The notes: generated by a model not told the origin, from the sequence alone. A DNA stretch of 41,598 nucleotides from Fusobacterium sp. FSA-380-WT-3A (GCF_012843705.1 NZ_JABAFQ010000017.1:1-41598); one strand, 5' to 3'; positions 16,100 to 25,796 are shown, numbered from the stretch's first letter. Numbers and translations: made by a program.

Positions 16100-16156
16100 A
16101 TTCTCTTCTCCTTTCAAATTTATAACTCAAAATTAAGTATCTCTTTTTCTATAATC

Positions 16157-16275
16157 TTACCAAATAGAACATTCTTCTCTAATTTTTTTTACTTCATCTA
16201 ACTCAATAGAAATATTTAATATTTCTTCTTCTACTGTTGAGAAGTTGAGCTTATTCTATTAACTCCTACAATATA
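16157..16275 (-). pseudogene. Remnant of a third nitrilase-superfamily amidase
   Basis: Read on the minus strand, 16275-16249 gives YIVGVNRIS, matching the conserved YVAGVNTVG / FTVGVNTIG segment of the two intact amidases nearby. In another frame, 16255-16157 gives VEEEILNISIELDEVKKIR and then EECSIW-stop, matching their C-terminal strand (KEELKFITLDMDEVQHERE; EEVVICEVDLNEIQKVRSE). The roughly 30 intervening residues are missing and the frame is shifted, and nothing upstream of YIVGVN is left. This is therefore a heavily decayed 3' fragment. It abuts the 74-bp repeat copy B. Confidence 0.7.
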
Positions 16276-16316
16276 TTATTTTTCTTAAATATATTTATAT
16301 TATATCATAATTTCTA

Positions 16317-16390
16317 TATAAAAAAAGGAACTATTAAATTAACTTTAATAGCTCCTAAAATTATTATCTTAAAACTTCCTTTAAATGTAT
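16317..16390 (-). repeat. 74-bp perfect direct repeat, copy B
   Basis: Identical to 7092-7165. Here it includes the last eight codons plus stop of the intact YczE-like gene (16364-16390) and its terminator (16326-16356). This copy is the likely original, since it is part of a working gene. Confidence 0.95.
16326..16356 (-). terminator. Terminator of the YczE-like gene (in repeat copy B)
   Basis: The same 13-bp hairpin as in copy A (16326-16338 with 16344-16356) followed by seven T on the minus strand, 8 bp after the gene's stop codon. Confidence 0.85.
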
Positions 16391-17026
16391 AAGTTCCTCT
16401 TTTATATTTCTATGTTTTAAAGTTTTTAAATCAATTTTATAAAATCTAAAAATATATTGTAAAAACACTCCCATTATTAGAGCTGTAGCAAAAGTTCCTA
16501 CACCAACTTTTCCTCCTAAAAGCCAACCACTTATTAAAGCAAAAAGCTCTATAGAATTTTTTATATATACAACAGGATATTTAGTTTTCTTAGTTAAAAT
16601 TTGCATAAATCCATCTCTTGGACCACAACCCATTCCTTGTACCATATAGAAAAAAGTACCATAAGCATAAAAAAATATTCCTATAAATAAAATTATAAAT
16701 CTATAGATATAAGACTCTTTTACAGGTATAAAATCTAAAAATATAATTAAGTCCATAAAAAGTCCTACACAAATAAAATTAATAACTGTGCCAAGCCCTA
16801 TTGATTGGCCTAAGATTATATCTAAAAATACTATTGTTATCCCAAGTCCTATACTTGCTTGACCTATAGTAATTCCTATAGTTTTAGAAAGTCCTTGATG
16901 TAATACATCCCAAGGAGCTAATCCTAAATCTGACCTCAATATCATTATGCAACCTAAGGCACACATAAAAAGTCCACCTAATAATCTCAAATATTTTTTT
17001 ACTTCCTCTACTCTTTTCCTCTCCAT
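16364..17026 (-). CDS. YczE/YyaS/YitT-family integral membrane protein
   Basis: A 220-aa membrane protein with about five hydrophobic helices. Its conserved N-terminal part, GLFMCALGCIMILRSDLGLAPWDVLHQGLS, followed by IGQASIGLGITIVFLDIILG, and the GMGCGPRDGFMQIL loop are typical of the YczE/YyaS group. YczE of Bacillus has been linked to surfactin production, but the family's biochemical role is unknown. The ribosome binding site AGAGGT supports the start. Its last codons are duplicated 9.2 kb away at 7139-7165. It follows the peptide ABC operon but is separated from it by a terminator. Confidence 0.85.
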   Translation of the reverse strand: MERKRVEEVKKYLRLLGGLFMCALGCIMILRSDLGLAPWDVLHQGLSKTIGITIGQASIGLGITIVFLDIILGQSIGLGTVINFICVGLFMDLIIFLDFIPVKESYIYRFIILFIGIFFYAYGTFFYMVQGMGCGPRDGFMQILTKKTKYPVVYIKNSIELFALISGWLLGGKVGVGTFATALIMGVFLQYIFRFYKIDLKTLKHRNIKEELIHLKEVLR

Positions 17027-17060
17027 TTTTTACCTCTATAAATTTATTTTTATAAAACAA

Positions 17061-17096
17061 GAACTTATTTTGAGTTTTTGCTTTCAAAATAAGTTC
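17061..17096 (-). terminator. Terminator of the peptide ABC transporter operon
   Basis: A perfect 13-bp stem (17061-17073 with 17084-17096, 10-nt loop) 10 bp after the ATPase stop codon, with TTGTTTTATA following on the minus strand and a T-rich run also on the plus side. Confidence 0.8.
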
Positions 17097-17105
17097 ATTT
17101 TATTT

Positions 17106-17870
17106 TTATATATTATTCAATGCTTCTTCAAAATCTGAAGAACCTGGTAAAGCTTTTAATAAAGCTTTAGTATAATCATGTTTTGGATTTAAGTATATCT
17201 CTTCTGGAGTCCCCTCTTCTACTATCTCTCCATTTCTCATAACTCCTATTCTATCACACATATGATAAACTACCCTTAAATCATGAGAAATAAATAAATA
17301 TGATAATTTTAAATCCTTTTGTAACTTTTTAAAGAAATTTAAAATACTTGCTTGTCCTGATAAATCTAATGATGAAACAGCTTCATCAGCTATCAAAAGT
17401 TTTGGATTTGAAAGAAGAGCTAAAATTATTGCTATTCTTTGCTTTTGTCCTCCACTTAATTCACCAGGATATTTTACCAACACATCTTCATTTAAATTTG
17501 CCATTTGAAGCATCTCTTTTATTTTGCTCTCCATAAGTTTTTTATCTTTACACTTATTTATTTTGAATGGCTCTTCTAATATCCACTTTATATCTTTCAT
17601 AGGATTTAAAGATGAGTTTGGGTCTTGGAATACCATTTGTATATCCCTAACCCCTCTTATTTTTTTATAATCAATTTTCTTTCCCTCAAAAATTATCTCT
17701 CCACTTTTAATTGAAGTTAAACCTGTAAGCACTCTAGCTGTTGTTGATTTTCCACAACCAGACTCCCCCACAAGTCCGTAAACTTCCCCTTCTTCTATAT
17801 GAAAAGATACATCTTTTAATATATGCTTGTCATCATAAAATTTATTAAGATTTTTTATCTCTAATAACAT
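17106..17870 (-). CDS. Peptide/nickel ABC transporter ATP-binding protein (DppF/OppF type)
   Basis: Second of two ATPase subunits of a family-5 ABC importer. It has Walker A GESGCGKST near residue 37, Q-loop MVFQDPNSSLNPM (typical of the Opp/Dpp/Nik group), signature LSGGQKQR, Walker B LLIADEAVSSLD, and switch His in FISHDLRVV. 254 aa, shorter than usual for DppF (about 320) because it lacks the C-terminal cysteine-containing oligo_HPY extension. In that respect it resembles NikE. It overlaps the first ATPase gene by 26 nt with the ribosome binding site GGTGATAA inside it. Last gene of the operon. Confidence 0.92.
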   Translation of the reverse strand: MLLEIKNLNKFYDDKHILKDVSFHIEEGEVYGLVGESGCGKSTTARVLTGLTSIKSGEIIFEGKKIDYKKIRGVRDIQMVFQDPNSSLNPMKDIKWILEEPFKINKCKDKKLMESKIKEMLQMANLNEDVLVKYPGELSGGQKQRIAIILALLSNPKLLIADEAVSSLDLSGQASILNFFKKLQKDLKLSYLFISHDLRVVYHMCDRIGVMRNGEIVEEGTPEEIYLNPKHDYTKALLKALPGSSDFEEALNNI

Positions 17871-18819
17871 CTTTTATCACCTTTTCACAAGCTACAAAAT
17901 GATTTTTTTCAATTTCTACCAAATCATTTTCTTTACAATTATTATAATATTTACATCTATCACCGAAATAACATTTCTCTCTAGTTCTTACAAGTGGAGA
18001 AATAACTGTTCCTAGTACATATGGCAACATTCTATTTTTATCTTCCATACTGAAAAGCATACTATACAGAGCTCTTGTATATGGATGTTTTGCATTTTTT
18101 AAACTTCCCTCTAAAATTTCCACACTTCTTCCACCATACATTACCATTACTCTATCACAAATAGATTCAATAAGAGCTATATCATGAGAAACAAATATTA
18201 TTGTAGTATTTTTTTCTCTATTTAATTTTTTTAAAAGTTTTATTATTCTAAGTTGTGTTCTTAAATCTAAAGCTGTTGTTGACTCATCACAAATTATTAA
18301 ATCAGGCTCACATATAACAGCCATAGCTATCATCACTCTCTGTCTTTGTCCACCTGAAAGTTGATGAGGATATTTTTTACAAGCTTCTTCTGGATTATAA
18401 ATATCACATTCTGTTAATATATCCAAAACTTTTTTCTTTCTTTCCTCTTTTGTTAAATCTTTTTTGTGAATTTCTAATGCTTCATCAACTTGTTTTCCAA
18501 TTTTTTTCAACGGATTTAATGAACTAAGAGCATCTTGAAAGACCATGCTTATTTTATTTCCTCTAATCTTTCTCATTTCTTTTTCTGTTAAATCTAATAA
18601 ATTTTTATCTTGAAATATTATCTCTCCTGTTGGATGAAATCTATCTTCTAATATTCTTAAAATACTTTTAGAAGAAATACTTTTTCCACAACCAGACTCC
18701 CCAACTATTCCAAATATCTCCCCTGATTTTATATAAAAATTTAAATTTTCAACCAGAGATAATAATTCACCTTTATAATCTACAGATATGTTTAAATTCT
18801 TAACTTCTAATAATTTCAT
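17845..18819 (-). CDS. Peptide/nickel ABC transporter ATP-binding protein (DppD/OppD type)
   Basis: First ATPase subunit, 324 aa. Walker A GESGCGKS, Q-loop MVFQDALSSLNPL, signature LSGGQRQR, and Walker B LIICDESTTALD, where the usual Pro after Asp-Glu is Ser. The switch His is in FVSHDIALI. The C-terminus has the oligo_HPY extension with conserved cysteines (CYFGDRC, NNC, ACE), which in relatives can bind an iron-sulfur cluster. It follows the DppC-type permease gene by 6 bp and is coupled to the next ATPase gene by overlap. Confidence 0.92.
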   Translation of the reverse strand: MKLLEVKNLNISVDYKGELLSLVENLNFYIKSGEIFGIVGESGCGKSISSKSILRILEDRFHPTGEIIFQDKNLLDLTEKEMRKIRGNKISMVFQDALSSLNPLKKIGKQVDEALEIHKKDLTKEERKKKVLDILTECDIYNPEEACKKYPHQLSGGQRQRVMIAMAVICEPDLIICDESTTALDLRTQLRIIKLLKKLNREKNTTIIFVSHDIALIESICDRVMVMYGGRSVEILEGSLKNAKHPYTRALYSMLFSMEDKNRMLPYVLGTVISPLVRTREKCYFGDRCKYYNNCKENDLVEIEKNHFVACEKVIKDVIRDKKS

Positions 18820-18825
18820 TTTTAC

Positions 18826-19650
18826 CTATCCTTTAGAATTATATTTTTCTCTTGCATATTCTCCTATAAGATTTATAGAACAAATTGTAAGTGTTATAAA
18901 TAATCCTGGAAATATTGCATACCATGGAGCTGCTAAAAAATAAATTTGTGCTTCTCTAAGCATGGAACCCCAACTAGGATAAGGAGCTTGTATTCCAAGT
19001 CCTAAATAACTCAATGAAGCTTCTGTAAGAATAGACACACCCAAAGATAAAGCTGTAGACACAATTAATTTTCCTCTTATATTAGGAAAAATATAATGTC
19101 TTAATATCCATAAATTTGAAGCCCCTCTAGTTTTAGCTGAAAGGGTATAATTTTTTTCTTTTTCTTTTAAAGTTTCTCCTCTAGCAAAACGAGTAAAATG
19201 AGGTATATTCATTATTCCTATAACAAGAATTGTATTAAAAGTTCCTGGTCCAAAAGCTGTTATCATCATCAAAGCAAATAGTATTCCTGGAAAAGACATA
19301 AAAGCGTCTATAATTCTCATTATAATTTCATCTACATATCCACCTATATAACCAGAATACATTCCCAAAATTCCACCTACAAAAAGTCCTATTCCTATAG
19401 ATGAAAATCCTACAAATAAAGCTATTCTTCCACCTTCCATAATTCTTGTAAATATATCTCTACCAAATTTATCTGTTCCAAAAAGATGAGTTAAACTTGG
19501 AGAAGCTAATTTATTATCTATATCTATTGAAGTCACTCCATAAGGACTAAATATTTTAGCCAATAATATAATTAATATAAGCACTACAAAAAATCCTATT
19601 CCAAATAGAAGATTTTTATTAATACTTTTTAATTTATTCATAAAATTCAC
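18826..19650 (-). CDS. Peptide/nickel ABC transporter permease (DppC/OppC type)
   Basis: A 274-aa permease with an N-terminal helix (GIGFFVVLILIILLAKIF), the short OppC_N region, HLFGTDKFGRDIFTRIMEGGRIAL, five core helices, and the EAA-type loop (KTRGASNLWILRHYIFPN). The C-terminal SLSYLGLGIQAPYPSWGSML segment is characteristic of DppC/NikC. It forms a heterodimer with the adjacent DppB-like subunit. Two bp separate it from that gene. Start supported by GGGTGA. Confidence 0.93.
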   Translation of the reverse strand: MNFMNKLKSINKNLLFGIGFFVVLILIILLAKIFSPYGVTSIDIDNKLASPSLTHLFGTDKFGRDIFTRIMEGGRIALFVGFSSIGIGLFVGGILGMYSGYIGGYVDEIIMRIIDAFMSFPGILFALMMITAFGPGTFNTILVIGIMNIPHFTRFARGETLKEKEKNYTLSAKTRGASNLWILRHYIFPNIRGKLIVSTALSLGVSILTEASLSYLGLGIQAPYPSWGSMLREAQIYFLAAPWYAIFPGLFITLTICSINLIGEYAREKYNSKG

Positions 19651-19651
19651 C

Positions 19652-20551
19652 CTATGATATTTTTACTCTAGGATCTACATAAGAATATAATAAATCCGTA
19701 ATTAAATTTATCGATATTACAACTACTGCACTATATAAAACCAAAGCTTGTACTACTGGATAATCTCTATTTTCTACTGCTAAGACCATAAGACTTCCAA
19801 GTCCTGAAATATTAAATAAGTTTTCTACTATTACACTACCAGCCAAAACTTTTATAAATAATCCAGAAATTATAGTAAGCATTGGAAATAATATATTTCT
19901 CAATACATCAGTTATTATAACCTCTGCCTTCCCTCTTCCACGAGCAATAGCAGCTTTTACATAATCTTTATTCAACTCTTCTAGTATAATATTTTTTAAA
20001 TAAATAGAAGTTATTGAAATTTGAGAAATAGCCAAAGTTACTGAAGGTAATATTCCATTTACAGTCTTTAACGAAACTTTTAAATATACTCCAAAAATCA
20101 TCATTAAAAGTAGTCCAATCCAAAAGGAAGGAATAGAAATTCCAATCATATTAAAAATTGTCAAAAATTTATCCCCTCTTTTTTTATTTCTCATTGCTGA
20201 AAAAAGTCCTAGAGGAAATCCTACAGAAATTGTAATTCCCATAGCCATTGTTGCTAAATTTAATGTTGTTTTCACTCTCTTTTTTATAAGCTCGTTAACA
20301 GGAGTAGAGTATCTTATAGATTCTCCCATATCTCCTTGTATAGTTTTTCCTACCCATTCTACATAAGCTATATATTTAGGTTTATCTAAACCATATTCTT
20401 TTTTCAAAACTTCTACCTGTTCTTTAGTTGCATCAACACCTAATTTTGATAATATAGGGTCACCTGGTATAACATTTAAAACTGTAAAACTAATAACAGA
20501 TACTAGAAAAAGTGTTGTTAATGAAGTAAAAATCTTTTTTATAAAAAACAC
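19652..20551 (-). CDS. Peptide/nickel ABC transporter permease (DppB/OppB type)
   Basis: A 299-aa permease. The N-terminal helix and VLNVIPGDPILSKLGVDATKEQVEVLKKEYGLDKP match the DppB/NikB start, then WVGKTIQGDMGESIRYSTPVNELI. The EAA-type loop is AIARGRGKAEVIITDVLRN, and VIVENLFNISGLGSLMVLAVENRDYPVVQ is the signature near the C-terminus. It begins with GTG, 7 nt after an AAGGAGAT site. Second gene of the operon, 14 bp after the receptor gene. Confidence 0.92.
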   Translation of the reverse strand: MFFIKKIFTSLTTLFLVSVISFTVLNVIPGDPILSKLGVDATKEQVEVLKKEYGLDKPKYIAYVEWVGKTIQGDMGESIRYSTPVNELIKKRVKTTLNLATMAMGITISVGFPLGLFSAMRNKKRGDKFLTIFNMIGISIPSFWIGLLLMMIFGVYLKVSLKTVNGILPSVTLAISQISITSIYLKNIILEELNKDYVKAAIARGRGKAEVIITDVLRNILFPMLTIISGLFIKVLAGSVIVENLFNISGLGSLMVLAVENRDYPVVQALVLYSAVVVISINLITDLLYSYVDPRVKIS

Positions 20552-20565
20552 TTTTTATCTCCTTT

Positions 20566-22056
20566 TTATTTTTTTATTGATAAACTTCCTATATCTATTA
20601 CATATATTGGATAGATTTTAAATCCTTCTATATTTTTATTTAAAGCCACTATATAATTTGGTGCTTGTAAAAATACTGAACCAACATTTTCTGTTAATAT
20701 ATATTGAGCTTCTTTATATAATTTTCCTTGTTCTTCTTGGTCTATTTCATAAGGTATTTTTTCTAATACTTCATCATAATCTTTGTTTGAGAAATTAACC
20801 ATATTTCTTGGGTCTTTAGTTATATATCTATCAACTGTTGCATAAGGAGATGGTTTTCCTTCAAATCCTATAACAGTCATTTGATAATTTCTATTTTTAT
20901 AAACATCACTTAACCAAGTTCCCCACTCAATTTCTTCTATTTCAACTTCTATTCCAGCTTTTATTAATTGTTCTTTTATAATTTGAGCTGTATCTACATG
21001 AAGTTGATAGTTAGCTGGAGCTCTTAATTTTATTTTTAATCCATTTGGATATCCAGCTTCTTTTAATAAAGCTTTAGCTTTTTCAATATCTGTTTTATAT
21101 AAATTTTCTGTCTCTCCATTATAAATAGATTTTACTGATGGGCTAATTGCTCCTCCAGAAACACTTCCTTCTCCTAAAGTAGCTCCCTCTATAATTTCTT
21201 TTTTGTCTACAGCATATTGAATAGCCTGTCTAACCTTTAAATTATCTAATGGTTCTACAGCATTATTTAAAGCCAAAAGTTGAACCATATTTTGTTCACC
21301 TTTTTCTATCTTTCCATTTTCTCCTATCATATCAATATATCCAACTAATAATCTAGGAATTATATCTACTTCCCCTACCTGAAAAGCTATTATGGCTCCT
21401 TGCTCATCTTTTATAATTCTAAAATCTACTTCTTCTACATTTCCAATTTTTTCATTTGCCCAATAATCTTTAAATCTTTTTAAAGTAACTTTCTCTCCAG
21501 GCATATAACTATCTAAATAATATGGTCCTGTTCCATAGATTTTTTCCCCATCTTCGTAAACAATTCCATCTAAGAAAGCTGCTATTCCCTCTCCAGATAC
21601 TTTTTTAAATTTAAAAATGACCTCTTCTCCATTTACTTTTACATAATCAATATTTTTCTTAAATTCAGTAGTTGATAGATTAGTTGGAAAATCTTTTAAT
21701 AAAAATCTATCATAAGAAGCTTTAACTAATTCTGGTGTTACTTCTACACCATTTTGAAATAAAATACCTTTTTTTATTTTAAAAGTATAAGTTAAAGCAT
21801 CCTCAGAAACTGTATAACTTTCAGCAATAGCAGGATAAATGTTTCCATTTGAATCCATTTTTAACAATCCTTCAAAAATATTAAAAAGAATTTCTCCTGT
21901 AGCTGCAGCAACATATTGATGAGGGTCTAAAAAATCTGGGTCTTGTGATACTCTAACTACTACTTTATTTGTAGTTGTAGTTTCTTTTTCGCTTTTCCCA
22001 CCACATCCCACTAACATAATCAACATCATTAACAGTGCAAAAATCTTCTTTTTCAT
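20566..22056 (-). CDS. Family 5 ABC transporter substrate-binding lipoprotein (DppA/OppA/NikA type)
   Basis: A 496-aa extracytoplasmic receptor for short peptides, nickel chelates or similar ligands. A lipoprotein signal peptide ends in LMLVGC (Cys18). Family SBP_bac_5 landmarks follow: DPDFLDPHQYVAAATGEILFNIFEGLLK, AIAESYTVSEDALTYTFKIKKGILFQNG, YGTGPYYLDSYMPGEKVTLKR, and LKVRQAIQYAVDKKEII. It lacks obvious determinants separating peptide from nickel binders. Unlike nearly every other gene here it has no visible Shine-Dalgarno sequence before its ATG, and it is preceded by a GC-richer structured block (22086-22160), hinting at control in the leader. Confidence 0.9.
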   Translation of the reverse strand: MKKKIFALLMMLIMLVGCGGKSEKETTTTNKVVVRVSQDPDFLDPHQYVAAATGEILFNIFEGLLKMDSNGNIYPAIAESYTVSEDALTYTFKIKKGILFQNGVEVTPELVKASYDRFLLKDFPTNLSTTEFKKNIDYVKVNGEEVIFKFKKVSGEGIAAFLDGIVYEDGEKIYGTGPYYLDSYMPGEKVTLKRFKDYWANEKIGNVEEVDFRIIKDEQGAIIAFQVGEVDIIPRLLVGYIDMIGENGKIEKGEQNMVQLLALNNAVEPLDNLKVRQAIQYAVDKKEIIEGATLGEGSVSGGAISPSVKSIYNGETENLYKTDIEKAKALLKEAGYPNGLKIKLRAPANYQLHVDTAQIIKEQLIKAGIEVEIEEIEWGTWLSDVYKNRNYQMTVIGFEGKPSPYATVDRYITKDPRNMVNFSNKDYDEVLEKIPYEIDQEEQGKLYKEAQYILTENVGSVFLQAPNYIVALNKNIEGFKIYPIYVIDIGSLSIKK

Positions 22057-22085
22057 AAAATATTCGTACTTAATTTTTTTGAATT

Positions 22086-22160
22086 AAAAAAATCCAAAAG
22101 AATATATATGTATTGTGTCTACTACTCTCATAGCTACCCAGCAGACTTCTCGGAGTACAA
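22086..22160 (-). promoter_or_regulatory. GC-richer structured block before the peptide-receptor gene, class unknown
   Basis: Around 22115-22160 the DNA is close to half G+C, against about a quarter in the surroundings. On the minus strand GUCUGCU (22146-22140) can pair with AGUAGAC (22123-22117), 7 bp with one G-U, enclosing a 16-nt loop. The sequence then runs into seven T at 22092-22086, 30 nt before the receptor ATG. Two short frames cross it (starts near 22194 and 22130), neither with a good ribosome binding site. It may be a regulatory leader; no known riboswitch core was recognised. Confidence 0.4.
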
Positions 22161-22610
22161 AATCCTTTTTTTAGGTTCTTCATTTTTCGTTCTCATGATT
22201 TGAATATATAAAACTCTTTTTTTATAAATTCTCCTCTAAATGAAGAAAGTTAAATTTTATTAATCAACATATACATAAATTTCTTACACTAAATTTTATA
22301 AAAAATTCATATATTTAAATTTAACTATTAGTAAGTTTTAAAAACCCCCTAAAAAAATTAGATTTTTTAACTTAAATATACCTATATATTTTAGTACATC
22401 CTCCTTTTTTATTATTAACTCAGTTTGAGTTTTATACTAAATTCTATATAAATTTTTATAATTATAACTTACCCATTTTATACTTTACAGATTATATTAT
22501 GAAAATCAAATTAAATCAAGCTTTATTTTCTAAAAAATATTTTTTTCTAAACTTTTCTTACTATTTGTGATACAATAAATAGATAAAAACTATAAATATA
22601 GGAGCTTTTT
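22161..22610. other. AT-rich intergenic region between divergent operons
   Basis: Gene-free spacer between the peptide ABC operon and the parA-like operon. It holds long A/T runs, a CCCCC run near 22345 and no ORF with a ribosome binding site. The only plausible element is an extended -10 (TGATACAAT, 22568-22576) about 35 bp upstream of the ParA-like start. I looked for a palindromic parS-type site (TGTTTCACGTGAAACA-like) and found none. Confidence 0.5.
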
Positions 22611-23330
22611 ATGGATAAAAATAATGGTAAAGTTATAATTGTCAAAGTTAATAAAGGGGGAGTTGGAAAAACTTTTCTTACTGTCCAATTAGGTGCAGGG
22701 CTTGCTTCTATTGGAAAAAAAGTTTTAATCTTAACTTCCGATTCACAAAATAATATTCTTCATTATACTTTTAGAGATGGAGAAGTTCCATCTTTTAAAA
22801 ATGGTCTTAAGGTTTGGGTCAGAGGAAAAAAAGGAGAGCTTATAAAATTAAGAGAAAATCTTTTCTTTATCCCTCTTGAAAATAGTAAATTTTCATCTGT
22901 TTTCTCAAAAAAATTAGAACCATTTTTAAATAGAATGAGAGAGGAATATGATTATATATTAATAGACAGTATGCCTCTTTTAAAAATAGATTCAGAATTT
23001 GTTAGGTGTTCTGATAAAATTATAATTCCTGTTTTCTGTGACAGAGCTACTATTGAAGGAGTTGTTAATGTTATAGAGGAAGCTGGAATTGAAAAAATCT
23101 TAGCTGTTGTCCCTAATAAATATAGAAGTACTGTTACTCAAAATGAAAATCTTGAAAAATTAAAAACTCTTTTAAGAGAAACAGATATTCTTTTCCCAGA
23201 ACCTATTAGGGAGCTTTCACAAGTGGAAAATCTTTTAGGAAATGGAAAAACTATTTGGGAAACAAAATCTAAACTTTTAGATGATGCAAAGAAAACTTTA
23301 GCTGACATTATGATAGAACTAGGTGAATAA
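22611..23330 (+). CDS. ParA/Soj-family ATPase
   Basis: A 239-aa cytoplasmic ATPase of the ParA/MinD group. The deviant Walker A is intact (VNKGGVGKTF, signature Lys15, P-loop Lys20), as is the Walker B-like LIDSMPLL. The usual DxDPQGN motif is degenerate, TSDSQNN. Proteins of this kind position DNA or other cargo by binding DNA nonspecifically in the ATP form. At 239 aa it is the size of small chromosomal/plasmid ParA proteins without an N-terminal HTH. It has a GGAG ribosome binding site and is followed 13 bp later by an unrelated small DNA-binding-like gene in ParB position. Confidence 0.87.
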   Translation: MDKNNGKVIIVKVNKGGVGKTFLTVQLGAGLASIGKKVLILTSDSQNNILHYTFRDGEVPSFKNGLKVWVRGKKGELIKLRENLFFIPLENSKFSSVFSKKLEPFLNRMREEYDYILIDSMPLLKIDSEFVRCSDKIIIPVFCDRATIEGVVNVIEEAGIEKILAVVPNKYRSTVTQNENLEKLKTLLRETDILFPEPIRELSQVENLLGNGKTIWETKSKLLDDAKKTLADIMIELGE

Positions 23331-23343
23331 ATAGGTGAAAAAC

Positions 23344-24030
23344 ATGGAAAAAAAAATTGATGAAAGATTAAAAAGTCTACTTAATTCTCGTAGAACTAAG
23401 CAAGATGATAATCTTAAAACTAATACTTCTCATTCTAAAGAAAAAACTGATTTTCAAATTATAAAATCTATTGATGGAGATTTTAATTTAACAGATGATA
23501 ATGAGCTTAATGATTTTTTAAAAGAAAAATCCCTAGAAGTATTAAACTTACAAGCTCATACTTCTTTAGAATTAGGAAAAATTTTTACTGAAGTGGAAAG
23601 TAAATTAAGTGGTAATAGATATACAGGTTGTTATGTTAAATGGTTAGAAACAAATGGTTATAATAAGATGACAGCCCTAAGACATAGAAACCGTTATAAA
23701 TTATATTCTCTATGCTCTACTGATTTTTCAAAAGAGGCTATTGCCAAACTTTCTTATAAAAAAATTGATGAAATTTTAAAATCTGAAAATTCTCAAGATA
23801 TTATTTTAAAATTAGAAAAAACTAATGACACAGATATTTTAAATAAAAGTTTAATAATTGAGTCAGAAACAACTCCAATGAAATTTGAAGATAATGATAA
23901 TTTTTATTTGGATAATTTTTTAAATCATCTTCCTAAAAAAGAAACTTTAGAAAATCTTCCTCTTAAAAAGAAAAAAACTTTAATCACTCTTTTAAAAAAG
24001 ATAGATAAAATTTTAAATGATGTACAATAA
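23344..24030 (+). CDS. Uncharacterised ParA-partner protein with HTH-like domain
   Basis: A 228-aa protein in the usual position of parB but with no ParB/KorB motifs. Residues 1-20 are basic and rich in Lys/Arg (MEKKIDERLKSLLNSRRTK), like the ParA-activating N-termini of centromere-binding proteins. Residues 70-120 (HTSLELGKIFTEVESKLSG, then KWLETNGYNKMTALRHRNRYKLY) resemble DUF3102-like helix-turn-helix regions of phage and plasmid proteins. The C-terminal 40 residues are Lys/Leu-rich and probably helical. The ATG at 23344 follows TAGGTGA; an upstream GTG lies inside that site. A role as adaptor or centromere-binding partner of the ParA-like ATPase is an inference from position. Confidence 0.65.
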   Translation: MEKKIDERLKSLLNSRRTKQDDNLKTNTSHSKEKTDFQIIKSIDGDFNLTDDNELNDFLKEKSLEVLNLQAHTSLELGKIFTEVESKLSGNRYTGCYVKWLETNGYNKMTALRHRNRYKLYSLCSTDFSKEAIAKLSYKKIDEILKSENSQDIILKLEKTNDTDILNKSLIIESETTPMKFEDNDNFYLDNFLNHLPKKETLENLPLKKKKTLITLLKKIDKILNDVQ

Positions 24031-24046
24031 AAAATTATAATTTCCT

Positions 24047-24090
24047 AAACAATAAAAAAAGTTGGATTTCTCCAACTTTTTTTATTGTTT
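24047..24090. terminator. Long bidirectional terminator between the ParA-like operon and groEL
   Basis: A perfect 20-bp stem (24047-24066 with 24071-24090, loop TTTC) with the GTTGGA/TCCAAC core next to A7/T7 runs. Serves the convergent ParA-partner gene (plus) and groEL (minus). Confidence 0.92.
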
Positions 24091-24167
24091 GAAAGTTTGA
24101 TTTGAAAGTTTTTAAAATGTATTTCCCTTCATTTTTATTTTTTATTTTAATTTATTTTTTATTAATT

Positions 24168-25790
<1,623 letters not shown>

Positions 25791-25796
25791 CTAAAA

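Noticed and set aside
7166-16316. Integrative element with its own integrase
   Set aside because: No integrase, recombinase, excisionase, relaxase or transposase gene is present in the bracketed DNA, so only the repeat structure and gene remnant support an insertion history.
22161-22610. parS or origin-like iterons next to the ParA-like gene
   Set aside because: No TGTTTCACGTGAAACA-like palindrome and no tandem iterons were found; only A/T tracts expected of the base composition.
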